Positions 1-13,062 are shown, counted from the stretch's first letter. The stretch: DNA of 64,000 nucleotides from Aquanectria penicillioides (GCA_003415625.1 PYIU01000002.1:3968001-4032000), one strand, 5' to 3'. The notes: a model not told the origin generated them from the sequence alone. Translations and numbers: made by a program.

Positions 1-672
1 GAGGACATGGGGGTGTGTCTTCTCAGCATAACATACCCAGCCAGGGCAAGATGACGCGAGAATTGGTTTCGCAGGAGTGGCGGTTCCATGGCGTCCACCA
101 TCGAGGATCTCGTCGGCGCCCAGAACAAGAGTTGCCTCCCTAGCAACATTGGTATCAACAACCCATGTGAACTCGTTCTTCCACTTGCCACCAATGGCAA
201 TACCGTCAGGTCCCTTGAGCAAGTTGTTCAACATATTTGCGACGTCTCTGTCTGAGACGTTGCCACCGCACGCAGCGGCCAAGTTGGCTCTGGTCTGGGG
301 GCTCACGCTGGCGACAAACAGCTTGGCATCCTCATTTTCCAACCCTTCTACACTGAACTTGCCATTGTTGTCCGGGCCTACCACGCGGAGTGCCGGTGCG
401 GCATCTAGAGTCGCCAGCACCTCAGCATGGCTTTGAAGACTAACGAGGACGGCCTCGGCAGAGGTAACGCATCCAGAGCAAGCGAGGCAGTCGGTCAGGG
501 AGATCTGGGCGGGCGCGTTCGGGTTGGTGGTGGGTTGCTGGCCATCGAGGATGACTTCGAACTCATTGGATTGCGGGGGCGGGGCGGCGGGGAGTGTCTC
601 GATAGGCTTGATGCATGCAACTCCGGGGGAGATGAAGTCGTTCAGGTCATCGGCGGAGAGGATGGCACTCAT
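1..672 (-). CDS. NAR1: Cytosolic Fe-S cluster assembly factor NAR1, 5' part (runs off the window)
   Basis: The reading frame starts with ATG at 672 and stays open to base 1, giving the first 224 residues; the rest lies outside the window. The N-terminus MSAILSADDLNDFISPGVAC is the typical opening of fungal NAR1. A cysteine cluster CLACSGC near residues 62-68 fits the N-terminal 4Fe-4S site, and SSCPGWVCYAEKTHP near residue 210 fits the start of the iron-only-hydrogenase-like domain. NAR1 is known to act in the cytosolic iron-sulfur assembly (CIA) machinery, passing clusters to cytosolic and nuclear apoproteins. No intron is seen in this part. The gene diverges from the membrane-protein gene at 1909 across about 1.2 kb. 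Confidence 0.93.
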   Translation of the reverse strand, partial: MSAILSADDLNDFISPGVACIKPIETLPAAPPPQSNEFEVILDGQQPTTNPNAPAQISLTDCLACSGCVTSAEAVLVSLQSHAEVLATLDAAPALRVVGPDNNGKFSVEGLENEDAKLFVASVSPQTRANLAAACGGNVSDRDVANMLNNLLKGPDGIAIGGKWKNEFTWVVDTNVAREATLVLGADEILDGGRHGTATPAKPILASSCPGWVCYAEKTHPHVL

Positions 673-1908
673 AGTGCGCGGCGTTCGTTCCCGCGGAAAC
701 GAGGGGCCGGTAAATGGTGTGAAGGAGTAGAGGAGTGTTATAGGGAAGGGAAAGGAGGAGCAAATACGTGGTCGTCGCCGACAGCCGGTTTTGAGTAGTG
801 GCACCCTGAGAAGATACGGAGTTGTGCCCTGGTGGATTCCGGGGCTGTTCCCCAGGCGGAGAGGCGAGGCAGGGCGAAGGCGGCTGACAAATATATAGCT
901 GCAAACGTTTGGGTATCAAGAAGCGATTATGTCGGGGCCGTGGGGACGCTTGGAAATAGATGAGTCAAGAGCAGGACCGGATGCGACCAAGAGAGCGAGA
1001 GAGCGAGAGATAAAAAGATAAGGCCAGCCAAGTCAAGTCAAGTTAAATTGTTAGGTAGACGCAAGACATGCACGTCGGTAGCAGCGTAGCAGCGTAGCGT
1101 GCGCCAACTTATAATACGTAACGCCCCTCGGAGTTGTCCAAGAGCAGGATCCGTTCCTAGGAGATGCGTCTGCGCAATAGAAGCGAGAGGATTTGCAATG
1201 GTTTGCTGCCGGGAGATAAAAGGGTAAAAAAAAAAATTGCCCCACGGCACACAGGGCGATGGGAGCCGAAGCCGCAGGATGCGAGATCGGCGACCGCCTA
1301 AAAAAACTGCGCGTGCAGTGGATGGTGGCGCCCAAGTTACAGTGGAATTTCAGTTGATTGGGCGGTTGGCTTTGCTTTAGGAAGGGGGAGGGGGGGCGAG
1401 AAAAAAAAAAAAACTACATTGCGCTGGGCTGGACAGCTCGAGGATGGCGGCCGCGGCCACTGATCTGGGCCTAAGGTTCCTCTCAGCCTAGCGCACATCG
1501 GACATCGGGGGTCTCTACTTCCAACCTTCCAGGGGGATACTTCCGGGGGCATGGTGCGCTGTACGGATACTGTACCTCACCAACTGTACTCCGTACCCAC
1601 CAAAGATGGCCCAGCTGCGGGGAGCGCGCCAGAAGATGCCGATTCGCGATCCAGTTGGTGACGTCGACGTCGCTGGGAGGGAAACTTGGCCAGTCGATTG
1701 GCTGCCCCGTACGGAGAGCGTGGAGAATGGGTGCGCGCGCTTGTAATGTGGTGCCATGGGCTGCTTCTCAGCCTCCATATCATGACGTCCCGACCGACTG
1801 TAGCTCCAGGCAGCTCCAAAACATTGATTCCTTCACCTTGCGGTGCGCGCCCGAAAACAACATCCTCGAGTTCAAGAACCGAAATTGCCATTCTTCGCAT
1901 CCGCTACA
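673..1908. other. Divergent intergenic region, no gene seen
   Basis: This is the shared 5' region of NAR1 (-) and the membrane-protein gene (+). It holds poly-A and poly-G/A tracts (for example 1226-1236 and 1381-1412) and a GAGAGCGA-type repeat near 990-1012. Open frames here are short and of low quality; none looks like a gene. Confidence 0.6.
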
Positions 1909-2680
1909 ATGAGTGTATGTTCATCTCCCCCCACAAACAGACTCCCACGGCTCTCGCCTCCCGCCACCGCACCAACTAAACATCCTCATCTCGCAGGCCA
2001 TCGCATCTTATAGCTTCGGCAACCTCGCCTGGTTGAGCACTCAGGCCCTCCCCTCATCCTCTGGCCCTCCTTCATCGGCTCCCTCCTGCGTGCCGAGTAC
2101 GAGGGTGCAAGTTGTGAGTTGTTTCGCCGGCCCCGGTCGCCCCGGCCAAGTGTGTTGTCGTCAATGTTCCGTACTTACAAAATCCGTCCCAACCCGCAGC
2201 AGCTCTGGAAACGTACTTTGCTCGGTCTCTCGGCTTCGCCCTTCTTGCCCTCGGCCTAATCATCGTCGTACTCTCCGGCGCCGTGCCTCTCACTTCGTCC
2301 ATTGACGGTACTACCATCTCCTACCTCAAACCCTCTTGCATGCGCTACTCACCTCGTCCTCTCGCTAATCTCCAACCCGTGATGCCTACACAGCTCCCTC
2401 TGACGAAGTCTCGCCCTATGCCAGCGCAACTGTTCTCATCTCGACTCTGCACCACGCCTCGGCCGCATTCTATTGCTACGGCCGGTACACTTGGACTGGG
2501 GAGACGGGATACGTGCTTGGCTGTCTGGGGAGTACCATCTTTGCCTGCTTCGGCCTCTACTGCGTCATGTTCGCCGGCGACAAAGCCATGATCAGCCGAT
2601 ATCACCACTTTGACCAAAGCACAAGCGGTTTCCCCTTCAAGAACTCCGAGTCGTACCGCGCCAAGAAGAAGGCTCTATAG
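1909..2680 (+). CDS. Uncharacterised fungal four-helix membrane protein, one-base frameshift
   Basis: Exons are 1909-1914, 1997-2113, 2200-2307 and 2394-2680. The first coding exon is only ATG AGT, followed by a GTATGT donor. With one base restored in the C run at 2050-2053 the exons join into 172 codons. Four hydrophobic stretches are visible: about residues 9-32, 45-65, 85-105 and 115-135. The tail is basic and ends AKKKAL, which resembles a C-terminal dilysine ER-retrieval signal (inference). Exon 3 has a tandem CAGCAG acceptor, so the product could differ by one residue. I do not recognise the family. As written, the frame breaks after ALP in exon 2, while LILWPSFIGSLLRAEYEGAS continues one base out of phase. 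Confidence 0.7.
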
Positions 2681-2952
2681 GCTCCAAATTATATAAACGC
2701 CGTAGTGTACATGGAATGAATTCATAGTGTCCTTTGCATCAAGATGCTAGAGGTTAGGATAAAAAAAATACAAACCGCTTCCTTCTTAAGTGTAGCCCCG
2801 AAATTCATATAGCCAACTCCATCAACTCCTCTCGGTACAAGTATGATGTTACAAAGCCCCCGGGACGCCGGTGCTTGAACGGTTCCTGGCTCACGGCCGA
2901 GGCGTCCTTGTCACCTCTATCATGCTAGTCTCATTGGTGGAGAGTCGGTGGT

Positions 2953-4126
2953 CTAATCCTCCTCGGCCTTGGTACCATTGGTTTTCTCGACATCCACCAT
3001 CTCTACCTCCACGCTCTCCACGGCGCCGGGAACTTGGACATCAACTGTTCCCGAGAGAATGGCCTGTCGTCGGTCGTGCCAGTCCATCTCACCCTGGATT
3101 ACCTGTGAGAGGAGCACCTCCTTCTCCAACCACTCCTTGTAGTAGAGGTCCTCCCATTCCTTGCACTCCTTCTTCAATGAGTCTCCGACCTCCTCAGCCC
3201 ACTTCGACTCCCAGTAACACTTGCGGTACAGCTTCTGGACAGGGAAGGCCAGTTCCTCGGCGTCGAAGAGCTCCGAGGTGAGAGCCGAGAAATACTCGGA
3301 GTGCTGGTCATCACCATTGGCGGCATCCTCCATCGCATCATCAGGGCCACCGCCGTGAGACTGGGGAGTTTTGATGATGATCTTGAGCTTGCCACCCTTG
3401 CCCAAGGGTCCCGACTGCATCGACTTGGGAACAGGGTCAGACGGTCGTAGAGCCTCCGTCTCGTGTACTGTTCGCATATGCTTCGCCAACGCGTCGGATC
3501 TAGTAAAGGACCGGTCGCATTCTGCGCTCCTGTTAGTCGGTGGGCAATCAATCAGTGTCAGGAATTATCATACCAGGCAAGTAGCAGTAAAAAGGCTTCT
3601 CTCTCGTGTGGCTGCGCATGTGCGCCTTCAGAGCATAGCCGCTGGCGTGAGGCAAGCCCTTTCGGTTGCAGCTCCTCCACTCGCAAGTGTACTTCTTTTG
3701 TCGGTTCTCGATGTGCGAGTTGTGGATGTGTTCAACGAGCTTGTCCATGTTGCCCTGGTCACCAGCGGGACAACCGTCCCAGTCGCAAACAGTGACTTGG
3801 TCCTGGAAGTCCTCCTCGTCCAGGCGCGCGTTAATCGGCGAGCTCGGGATGTCGCCGGAGGTGTCAGAGGAGACATCTGACATACCCTCGAGAGGATCAG
3901 GCTCTGGTACGGTCTCGGGCTCGGCGTCAGGGACAACGGCGGAAGACGTCGTTGACCCGGCATCAACCCGTTGTCGCTTGGAGGGGCGAAGCGTGGTCTC
4001 CTCCTCCTCGTGGGCATCTTCCTCATAAGGCTCCGACTCGTCCATCGAGGAAAGGGGGGACTCCGGGGGTGTAGAGTCGCGAGCCATAATCGCGCGAGTC
4101 GACCACCGCGTCTCCGGGGGGGGCAA
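2953..4126 (-). CDS. C2H2 zinc-finger protein (GLI/ZIC/YY1-like fingers)
   Basis: Exons 4126-3574 and 3521-2953 give 373 residues. The N-terminal 110 residues are acidic and Ser/Pro-rich with a basic patch RPSKRQR near residue 47 (possible nuclear signal). Three fingers follow at about 114-139, 148-173 and 181-204: the first two have long C-x4-C spacing as in GLI/ZIC proteins, and the third, split by the intron, is a classic finger with CDRSFTRSDALAKH. The C-terminal half has a well-formed charged region with many Trp and Glu residues (about 260-330). A DNA-binding nuclear role is likely; targets are unknown. An alternative in-frame start at 4086 (MARDSTPPESP) is equally credible. Intron 3522-3573 uses GTATGA..CAG. 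Confidence 0.85.
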
Positions 4127-4805
4127 AGGCTGAAGCAGGCTTGAGATGAGGCGTTGGAGTGGTTGGAGGGGCCAGTAGATGGCAGAGCCTCCTAATATTA
4201 ATCGCGCGGGACGGGATTGGGGTGATTGGGGTCGCGAAGGGGTCGTGAGATGGTGTTGGGCGGAAGTTTCCAGGTGGCAGGATGACGAGGCCGCGATTTG
4301 GGCGATTCGAAAAACGCCAGCTAGGAGCTCTGCTCCGGCTGCACAGTGTGGGTCCTGGTAGTTGTTTTGGCAATTCGCCCATACAATTTAGGTGCGTTGC
4401 CATACAGTGCGCGCTATTATACATGAAACGGTGTGCGATGCCGCTCTGTCGAAATGGCCGCGAGAGGCCCGAGTTTCGACCACTACACGCCAGACTAGAA
4501 GCCATAAATACCTTTGCCCTTCTTTCTTCTCCAACACGATCCTGGGCATATTTTGGCTCCCTCTCGTTTTGCTGCTTTTTTCTTGTATCCATGAAATCAT
4601 CAACCAGCGAACTCCAGCCATCAGCTCAACTATGACATGCGCAGACAAGTCCCAGCAAGATGTGGCCCCCTGCAATCTGCAAGGGAGAGGCATTACACAT
4701 CCAATGCCATGATCGTCGTTTGTCCCTTTTCCCCTTTTTTTCTTTTTCCTCTCCTCCCTCACCCTCGCAGGAATCGGCGCATTACAACAAAGAGATCCAT
4801 GGGGT
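4127..4805. other. Intergenic: zinc-finger gene promoter and DAHP synthase 3' flank
   Basis: No gene is seen. The part next to 4127 should hold the promoter of the zinc-finger gene, and the part next to 4805 the 3' untranslated region of the DAHP synthase gene. Open frames on both strands lack domain features. Confidence 0.55.
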
Positions 4806-6201
<1,396 letters not shown>

Positions 6202-7629
6202 GATGACTGGGTTTGGAAGGGGGGAGGGTATAACACAAACAACTTTTTAGAGGAAGGATGAGAAAAAAAAACAGCGATAAGCCAATCCGCAAAGGGAGGA
6301 GGGAGGATATTCAGAGTCACAGGTATTTGCTTGCAGGAAAGGAGAGGAAGAGGAAGAAGAAGAAGAAGTGTCGAGGTCGAGGAGGGAGTCACAGAAAAAA
6401 AATATAGGTACGTAGGTACAGTAGGTAGGTACCTACCTACCCCTACCCTTTGCGCCGGCCGGCGTCGGTGTGTCACAGTCATAGCAAGTCGCAAGTCACA
6501 GTCACTCATCCTTGTTCCCGCCCGATCCCGTCTCCAGCTTCTACGGAGGCGGCTTGGGAACAGCCCCGCAGTGATTGGAGGACGTTCGGCGCATCCAACC
6601 CCGCCATGACACCACTATATAGTACCCGAGCCAGAGAGGTAAGAGTGTACGGCACCAAGGAAACCTTTTTTTTTTGTAATTACTTGGGGCTTGAGTTGGG
6701 ATGGTCAAGATGGGTAAGTTGGTACGGGCCGCCGTAAGGTACCAAGGTGCGGGGAGACATCGCGAGGTTGTGCATCAGACCACCAAAAACGTGTCTGCCA
6801 AAGGCCGTGCCGTGCCCGCTGGTGTTCAGTGGCCCTCACTTAGTTAAATCCATCTGCTCGGAATTGCTTGAGTTTCCGGGGCTCTCTGGCCCAGTTGCCT
6901 GTCCCTCGTTACCTGTTTAGGTAGGTAGGTAGGTAATTATTTTACATGTTGTTCAGGGAGCGCGGTACCTACACACCAACACACCAGAACCAGGTGCTGA
7001 AAGAAAAAGCAACAGCGAGAAAGAGAAAGAGAAAAAAAAAAAAAAGACTCAACGCCAAGGTACCTACCTATGGAGCAGACCGCTCACATGTTGGAGGTGC
7101 CAGGGTTTTCATCCCTTCCCCGTGTGTACTGTATGTATGTCTACTTCCTCGTCGTTTTTGCCACCCCTGGCTGCCCCTAGACCGTCATGGGTACAGTCCA
7201 TGTCGAAATAGCACAGGAGGCGACTTACGCATACACCGATGTCCCCTCTATTCTTCCGTGTCTTGGTTCAAATGTCAATCCTGTCAACCTAAGGGCTGAA
7301 AATCGACATGCGTTCGACATACATGCCTGCATTCATGTGCGGCCCGTTAGTCGCATTCCAACATCCAAAATGGACCCACGCCCCTGAGCAATATACCCTC
7401 ATTGGCTCACAAGCGTCATGGCGACATACGTCTCAGTCTGAACGGTTGGTTGGGTTTTCACTTTCTTCTTTTTTTGGTTCCTCTGATTCAGCTTGGCCCT
7501 ATCCGGGTGATTCTTATCTTAATTTGTCGTCAAGTCGTGTCTACCCGCTGGTTTGTGTGGCGTCATCCCCTCGGCTCATCTCTATCCGCTTTCCTGCCCG
7601 CCAGGGGTAGATCGCCTAGTCATCCTCTT
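6202..7629. other. Intergenic: DAHP synthase promoter and cyclophilin 3' flank
   Basis: No gene is seen. Near the DAHP synthase start there are AAGAAG and TAGGTA repeats and the palindrome at 6421-6440. A further TAGG run lies at 6919-6935 and an AG/poly-A tract at 7014-7045. The last 300 bp are probably the 3' untranslated region of the gene ending at 7630. Confidence 0.55.
6421..6440. repeat. Perfect 20-bp palindrome of TAGG/CCTA units
   Basis: GTAGGTAGGT is followed at once by its exact reverse complement ACCTACCTAC. It sits about 220 bp upstream of the DAHP synthase start, inside a longer TAGGTA-rich stretch from about 6404 to 6445. Confidence 0.95.
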
Positions 7630-9624
7630 TTATACAATGTCAATATTGAGGATCTTGATATCCTCTTCCGGCTTCTCCTTGTGTGTCCTGGCCCCTTCAA
7701 TCTTGTGAATCACGTCGAAGCCTTGCGTCGCACGTCCAAAGATGGTATGCTTTCCGTCCAGCCACGGCTACAATCATTTTAGTCGACAATAGCTCCTAGG
7801 GAAACGATAATAAGGCTCAAACTTACCGTCTTTTCAGTGGTAATAAAAAACTGACTGCCGTTCGTGTTGGTCCTGCATTGGCCATGCTGACTGTGAATGG
7901 CTTGTCGTGCTTCAGACTGCTAAACTCATCCTCAAACTCCCTGCCCAAATACTCTCACCACCAGTGCCGTCACCAAGCGGGTCTCCGCCCTGGATCATGA
8001 ACTTCCGAATCACTCGGTGGAAGATGGTGTTATTGTAGTAGCCATTCTTCGAGTGGGTGACGAAATTCTCAATCGTCTTGGGTGCAGCGTCAGGGAATAG
8101 ACGAATGTGAATGTCACCATAGGAGGTGTGGATGATGGCTCCAGTGCCGGTCTCCGCCGCCTTGGTCTTTGCATCTTTCTTCTGCCCCAAAATGGTAGGA
8201 CGCTCGTTTTGAACATCTCGGGTCGACTTGGAGAAATCTTCCTCGTTAGTGAACATGTAAAATCGGACCTTTCCGACTCCTGTCGCCACCAATATCGGAT
8301 CCCTAGTCTCGGATTCTTGGAGAAGCGGGTTGCTGGAAGCACCCATCTCTACCGTTGTGATGCCCTTCTTCTGGGGCTGGCCTTGGTAGATGGCAAGGTT
8401 CACGGCCCGGAAGTTCTCGTCCTTTCCGTAGACCTTGACCACCTGGTTGGTGTAAGTGTTGAGGACTTTGATCCCGAGCATGGAACCGTAAATGATGAAG
8501 TTTCCAGATTCATCAAAAATGATGTTGGGCTTGTTTTTGAGAGTGTCCGATTCGATCTCCCTCTCGTGGGCCGTCCTTCGTCCAAACTCCACATTATCCA
8601 GCTTATGCGTGCCCGTCCCTGCTCGTTGCATTTCTTCAGCGGCCTGGAGAGACTCGTCGTATTCGCGATACAGCTTGGCGGTCGCGAAATCAAAGATGCG
8701 AATCTTGCGATCTGGCAGGGAGGTGGCCGCCAGGTGCTTTCCATTGGGAGAAATGGTCAGGCTTGACGGCACCGACTTAGCCTTCTTAAAGTCGAAAAGA
8801 TTCGTCGAACTCTTGTATTCGAAAACCTCTTCAGGCTTCTCATAGTTTCCACTCGGGCGCCAATACTCCAACATTCCCTTCTCGTCCGCAGATACAACGC
8901 AGTCGTAGGCCTCATTGAATACCATCAAGTGCACAGGGCTCCTGTGAAGGCCTTTAATCGTATGAATAGGCTCTTCTTTCTCCCCCCTCCCGTCGTAGAT
9001 GTGTATCAGAGCTTTCGACTGCTCGGAAGCTGCCAAGAGTGGCAAAGAAGCGCCTTTCGTGTGGACCCAGCAGACGCAGTTCGGCACATAGCTGAGAGAA
9101 ATCATTGACAGCAGGTCGAAGGTGATGACATCAAATATCTTGATCGTTCCGTCTGCTCCTGCAGTCGCAAAACTTCGGCCGTCTTTGCTCACAGAGACTG
9201 ACTTGATCTCGCCATTGTGGGCCTTGAACTCCTTTACAAACTCGATGCCCTGCGCAACCTTCTTCCAAAACTTGACAACTCCATCGATGGACGAGGTTAT
9301 GAGAAAATCGGTCAAGGGAGTCCACGTCGTGAACAGGATTTGCTCCTTGTGCATCAAGGATTTCGAGTACCGTGGAGATTTGGGTAGCGCCGCGACGTAG
9401 AGTTTCTCGTGGGGCAGCACTCGTCGCTTCTTCTTGGGGGCCTCCGAGGGCAGCTGAGGGCCCATGTCATCGTCGGAGGAGCTATCTGTAGGCTGGTCAG
9501 AACGCAGTCAGGAGGCTTGGTTTGCGAGGCAGGACATGAACGCACCATCATCGTCTCCGCGAAACTCGGAGTGGCTGCGCTTCTGCGAGCGGTTGTCGTC
9601 CTCGGCAGCAGAGTCTCCGGCCAT
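7630..9624 (-). CDS. cyp15: WD40-repeat peptidyl-prolyl cis-trans isomerase (PPWD1/Cyp15 type), two one-base frameshifts
   Basis: Exons 9624-9546, 9485-7827 and 7767-7630; with two bases restored these give 625 codons. The N-terminus is acidic with KKKRR (possible nuclear signal). WD40-type repeats span roughly residues 60-330 (for example [20 protein letters not shown] and [20 protein letters not shown]). A cyclophilin domain fills about the last 155 residues, with [30 protein letters not shown] and [13 protein letters not shown] in three pieces. The family is known to associate with the spliceosome and to isomerise X-Pro bonds. As written the frame breaks at the C run 7944-7946 (coding GGG where GGGG is expected) and again near 7867-7868; without correction it ends at 7912, in the middle of the catalytic domain. 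Confidence 0.88.
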
Positions 9625-10164
9625 TGCTGCAGTGGTATGGCTGTTGCGATGAGGTCTCGGGGTAAATACAAACGCGCAATCGCCTAGGTCTGAAGATTCG
9701 CAACGTTCGGAGGGTCACTGGTCACTGTTGATACTTTTGCGCCAGGCACGGCAGGGCTACCAAATCAGCTCCAGATTCTCACTGCAACGGGACCTCGAAG
9801 CTTTCAGCCTCGTGTGGCGCAGCTTGTGTGGCTGGAGGCTACCGGCTCACGCCACTCCCTGTCGATGATGTCTGGTCCGATCCACTGTTGAGGCCATGAT
9901 GCGTGCTGGGTCTGGGTCCTATGAGCCGAGGCCCACCAATACAGAGAGGCGCTGTTGGACCACCATTCTAGTCGTCTCGCCGGTAAGTTTTCCCCCGTCT
10001 CGCTATTTATCTTGTCCCCGAGACTCCGAGAAACACGGTGCGGTGGTCCTGTTGGCGTTTTCTTTTAGGCGTAGAAGTGCTCGCTCTCGCTCTCTTTCTC
10101 AGGCATCATCACCAGCTGCTGTTCCATTCTACGGCCCATCCAGGTCACGCGCTTATCAATCACC
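9625..10164. other. Divergent promoter region of the cyclophilin and AIG1-like genes
   Basis: No gene is seen in 540 bp between two divergently transcribed start codons (9624 on the minus strand, 10165 on the plus strand). The plus-side start has a good context (caccATGG). Confidence 0.5.
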
Positions 10165-10933
10165 ATGGCTAGACACCCACTCCAGCGACTACAGTCGCCC
10201 TCCCCATCACTGTCACTACTTCTTCATATCTTGGGTGCAGCTTCTTTCAGCTACAACTTCCACTTCCTAATGCAATGGGAAACTCCAATGTCTGTTGCCT
10301 TCGGGTGGCATTGGCAGTTCCTCACAATCATTGGCCTCACCTTGTCTCTGGTTGCTTTTGCCCTAGGCATCCTAGCTGACTTTACATCGCTTCCCGCCCT
10401 CTTCCAAGCCAAGAATGCCATTGCGGTTATTGCTACACCCCTGGAAGCGGTCATTACAATTCTGTACTGGGGCATCCGATTCATCGATCCCAAGCTTCTC
10501 ATCCCAGATGATCTCCATTTGGACCTTCTTCCTGATCTTGGGTTTCACGTTGCCCCAGCTGTTTTCTTGACCCTTGACCTGGTTCTTTTTAGTCCTCCAT
10601 GGACAATTTCCGCTTACACCGTCATGGCTCTAAGCACCGTGCTCGCCTTTGCGTATTGGTGGTGGGTTGAGCTCTGCTTCAGTCACAATGGATGGTGAGT
10701 CTCAATCGTGAAGGGTTGTTTTTTCTTCGTTTTGAAATTCTAACATTTGCACGTGCAGGTACCCATATCCGATTTTTGCCATTCTTACAACTGTCCAGCG
10801 TATCTTTCTGTTCACCTTCTCTGCAGGCCTACTCACGGTCTCATCGTCTGGTTTGAAATGGGTTTATGCGCAGGTTAACGGTTACGAAAAGGCAAGGAAG
10901 GAGGCTCACAAGCCCTTGAACAAGATAGAATAG
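10165..10933 (+). CDS. AIG1/ADTRP (FAR-17a)-like integral membrane lipid hydrolase
   Basis: Exons 10165-10694 and 10759-10933 encode 234 residues. Five to six hydrophobic helices are visible. Known AIG1/ADTRP proteins are threonine hydrolases of fatty-acid esters of hydroxy fatty acids and use one Thr and one His. Both are in place here: Thr54 in FGWHWQFLTIIGL and His128 in DLGFHVAPAVFLTLDL. The segment YWGIRFIDPKLLIP between them is also typical of the family. The fungal substrate is not known. The intron (GTGAGT..GTGCAG) splits a Trp codon. The C-terminus is short, basic and probably cytosolic. Confidence 0.87.
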
Positions 10934-11671
10934 GTATTCGATTGATGCCGCACTTGGGAAGTAGACAACCAGTGTCCAGGATGAACGATCGTGTTTAAGG
11001 GGATATTAACGCTTGGCGTATGGTTATTAATTGGGCATTTTCCGCATTTTTTTAGATGCGTCTTGGATCATGGCATCTACTGTGTATTTGCATTGAAGCC
11101 ACTCTAGACGACTGCACAGAGTTCCACTAGCTGATATACTTCACCGCAAATGAAACATCTGCGTCGAGCGCACTATCTCTATTTATCTATTTATTTTAAA
11201 TTTCCATTCCATTGATTAGGATATTGGTTCGGAAAGTTATGAGTAACTGAGGAACAGATGTGCCCTATTCACAGAGCTATCTACCTCCCGCTCCGTATAG
11301 GTAGAGAAGCCCCCCGCTACCACTCCCTCAAATATGTGCCAGAAGCAACACGTCCAATGATGAAGTGGGAAGGCAAAATTCAACGCAAGTGTTTCATAAA
11401 AACCTAATTGCTATACTTAGCAATGTTTATTCGGTTGCCGGAAAAACGAACAGAGGCAGAGCGTGCCCAGCCGTAATCAAGAGATCTCAGCTCAATCATG
11501 CTTGGTGGGGTTTCCAGTGCCCCGCTTTGGCTTTGGTGGGAGGCGAAAACGGTCACTTTTGCAGCATCGTGTCGGTTCTCAACCCCACCAACGTCACTCT
11601 TCAACGCGTCGCATCCTCCCAAGCTTGGGGCCCGGCTACTCTGCGAACATTGAAAATACAGTATATAAGCC
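10934..11671. other. Intergenic region, no gene seen
   Basis: This holds the 3' flank of the AIG1-like gene and the 5' flank of SLD5. An AT-rich stretch with TTTAT repeats lies at 11176-11202. A TATA-like GTATATAAG at 11661-11669 sits right before the SLD5 start codon. Confidence 0.5.
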
Positions 11672-12456
11672 ATGGACATCGACGATATTCTCAGGGAGGT
11701 CGATCCGGCCTCGCACGCCGTTCCTTCGGACACTCGTGACCTGCAAGCCTTGACGCGTCTCTGGGTCGCGGAGCGCTCAGCGCCTGAGCTCCTGGAGTAA
11801 GTTGCGAGCAATCGTTGGCGACGGGCGGCACCCGAATCCGGTGCTGATTTCGCTGTTTAGGTGGCCAAAGGACGGACTGATAGAACGCGTCAACTCGCGG
11901 ATCAAGTCCCAGATCGAAAAGGTAGAAGATATGACCGGAGACATGGATCCAAAGACCAACTTTGCTCTCATTGTCATCCAGACAGAGCTAGAACGCTACA
12001 AATTCCTTGTCAGGAGCTATCTAAGAGCCCGTATCGCAAAGGTTTGTTGTCAGCACGGCAATGAAGCACCGGTCAACCTCTAATTGTCGAGTCCAGGTTG
12101 ACAAGCACACGTTGCACTACCTTTCCAGCCAAGAACTGAGAGATCGTCTCTCCCCCACTGAAGCAGCCTATGCCACAAGACACCAAGCGCTTTTGCATAA
12201 TCACTACTTGTCTTCGTTTCTGTCGTCTCTGCCTCAGGACCTGCAGAACCTGAATGACACCGGTGGCAATGTCAGCATGATCGACTCCCCTGACCTAGAC
12301 GCGGCCGTGTTCATCCGAATGCTGCGAGACCTAGAGGTCTATGGAATGGGAACTGACAAGGATAACACGTTGATTGCTCAGAATGGCGACATTCTGATAT
12401 TAAGATGGTCAAGTGCGAAACCCCTCGTGGAGGAGGGAGATGCTGAACTTGTCTGA
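11672..12456 (+). CDS. SLD5: DNA replication complex GINS subunit SLD5
   Basis: Exons 11672-11796, 11861-12041 and 12097-12456 encode 221 residues, a normal length. GINS (Sld5-Psf1-Psf2-Psf3) joins Cdc45 and Mcm2-7 to form the replicative helicase in the nucleus. The N-terminal [11 protein letters not shown], the helical core with [18 protein letters not shown], the segment [31 protein letters not shown] and the end [29 protein letters not shown] match the family layout (helical A domain, then a small beta B domain). The first ATG after the TATA-like stretch was chosen as start. No frame breaks. A short hairpin lies 29 bp past the stop. Confidence 0.93.
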
Positions 12457-12484
12457 ATGCCTCCTCCAACCCAACGAACAAATA

Positions 12485-12503
12485 GGGCCAAGAAATTTGG
12501 CCC
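12485..12503. other. Inverted repeat (7-bp stem, 5-nt loop) in SLD5 3' flank
   Basis: GGGCCAA and TTGGCCC are perfect complements around the loop GAAAT. It starts 29 bp after the SLD5 stop codon, so it could form a hairpin in the 3' untranslated region. Function is not known. Confidence 0.7.
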
Positions 12504-13062
12504 AGCCGCTTAATGTGGCGGCCATGGCCATTAAAAAGAATCCCTGGCCATATGTCGTAACACGAAGGGGCCTCGAATCTTCGTGGGAGTAGTGCAGGAC
12601 CCTCTAATATTCCCCTCCAACGAACGGGATGACAGCGAATCCCTTACTCGGCTCAACGCCATCGGCCCAAAGACACTCCGTTAAAACTCCTCTGGACTTG
12701 GGAAAGCAGGCTTTCATGGCCCCAGCTACACAGTAGAGCCAATCTTTTGTCACAATGGCTCGCTTCAAAACGACGTCCCCACACCTGATGGGGTTTCCCA
12801 AATAGGAAACCAATCTCAGGTTGGTCTCGAGGCACTATTCCAACTTCGGACTTAGGGATCCTGAGTTCAACCACGGAGTTAACATGCCGCGATGGCCTCA
12901 CCCATGAAGCATTCACTCGATTTCTCGATCAGGTCCGAGGTATAAAACCCCAAGCTTATTCTTACTATGGCTGAACGTTTTCATAAAACCCAAGCCCCTT
13001 CAAAGTCTCCCAATCAGTTGTCAAAACACCCTCATCATTAACGTTGTCAACACTGCCAACCT

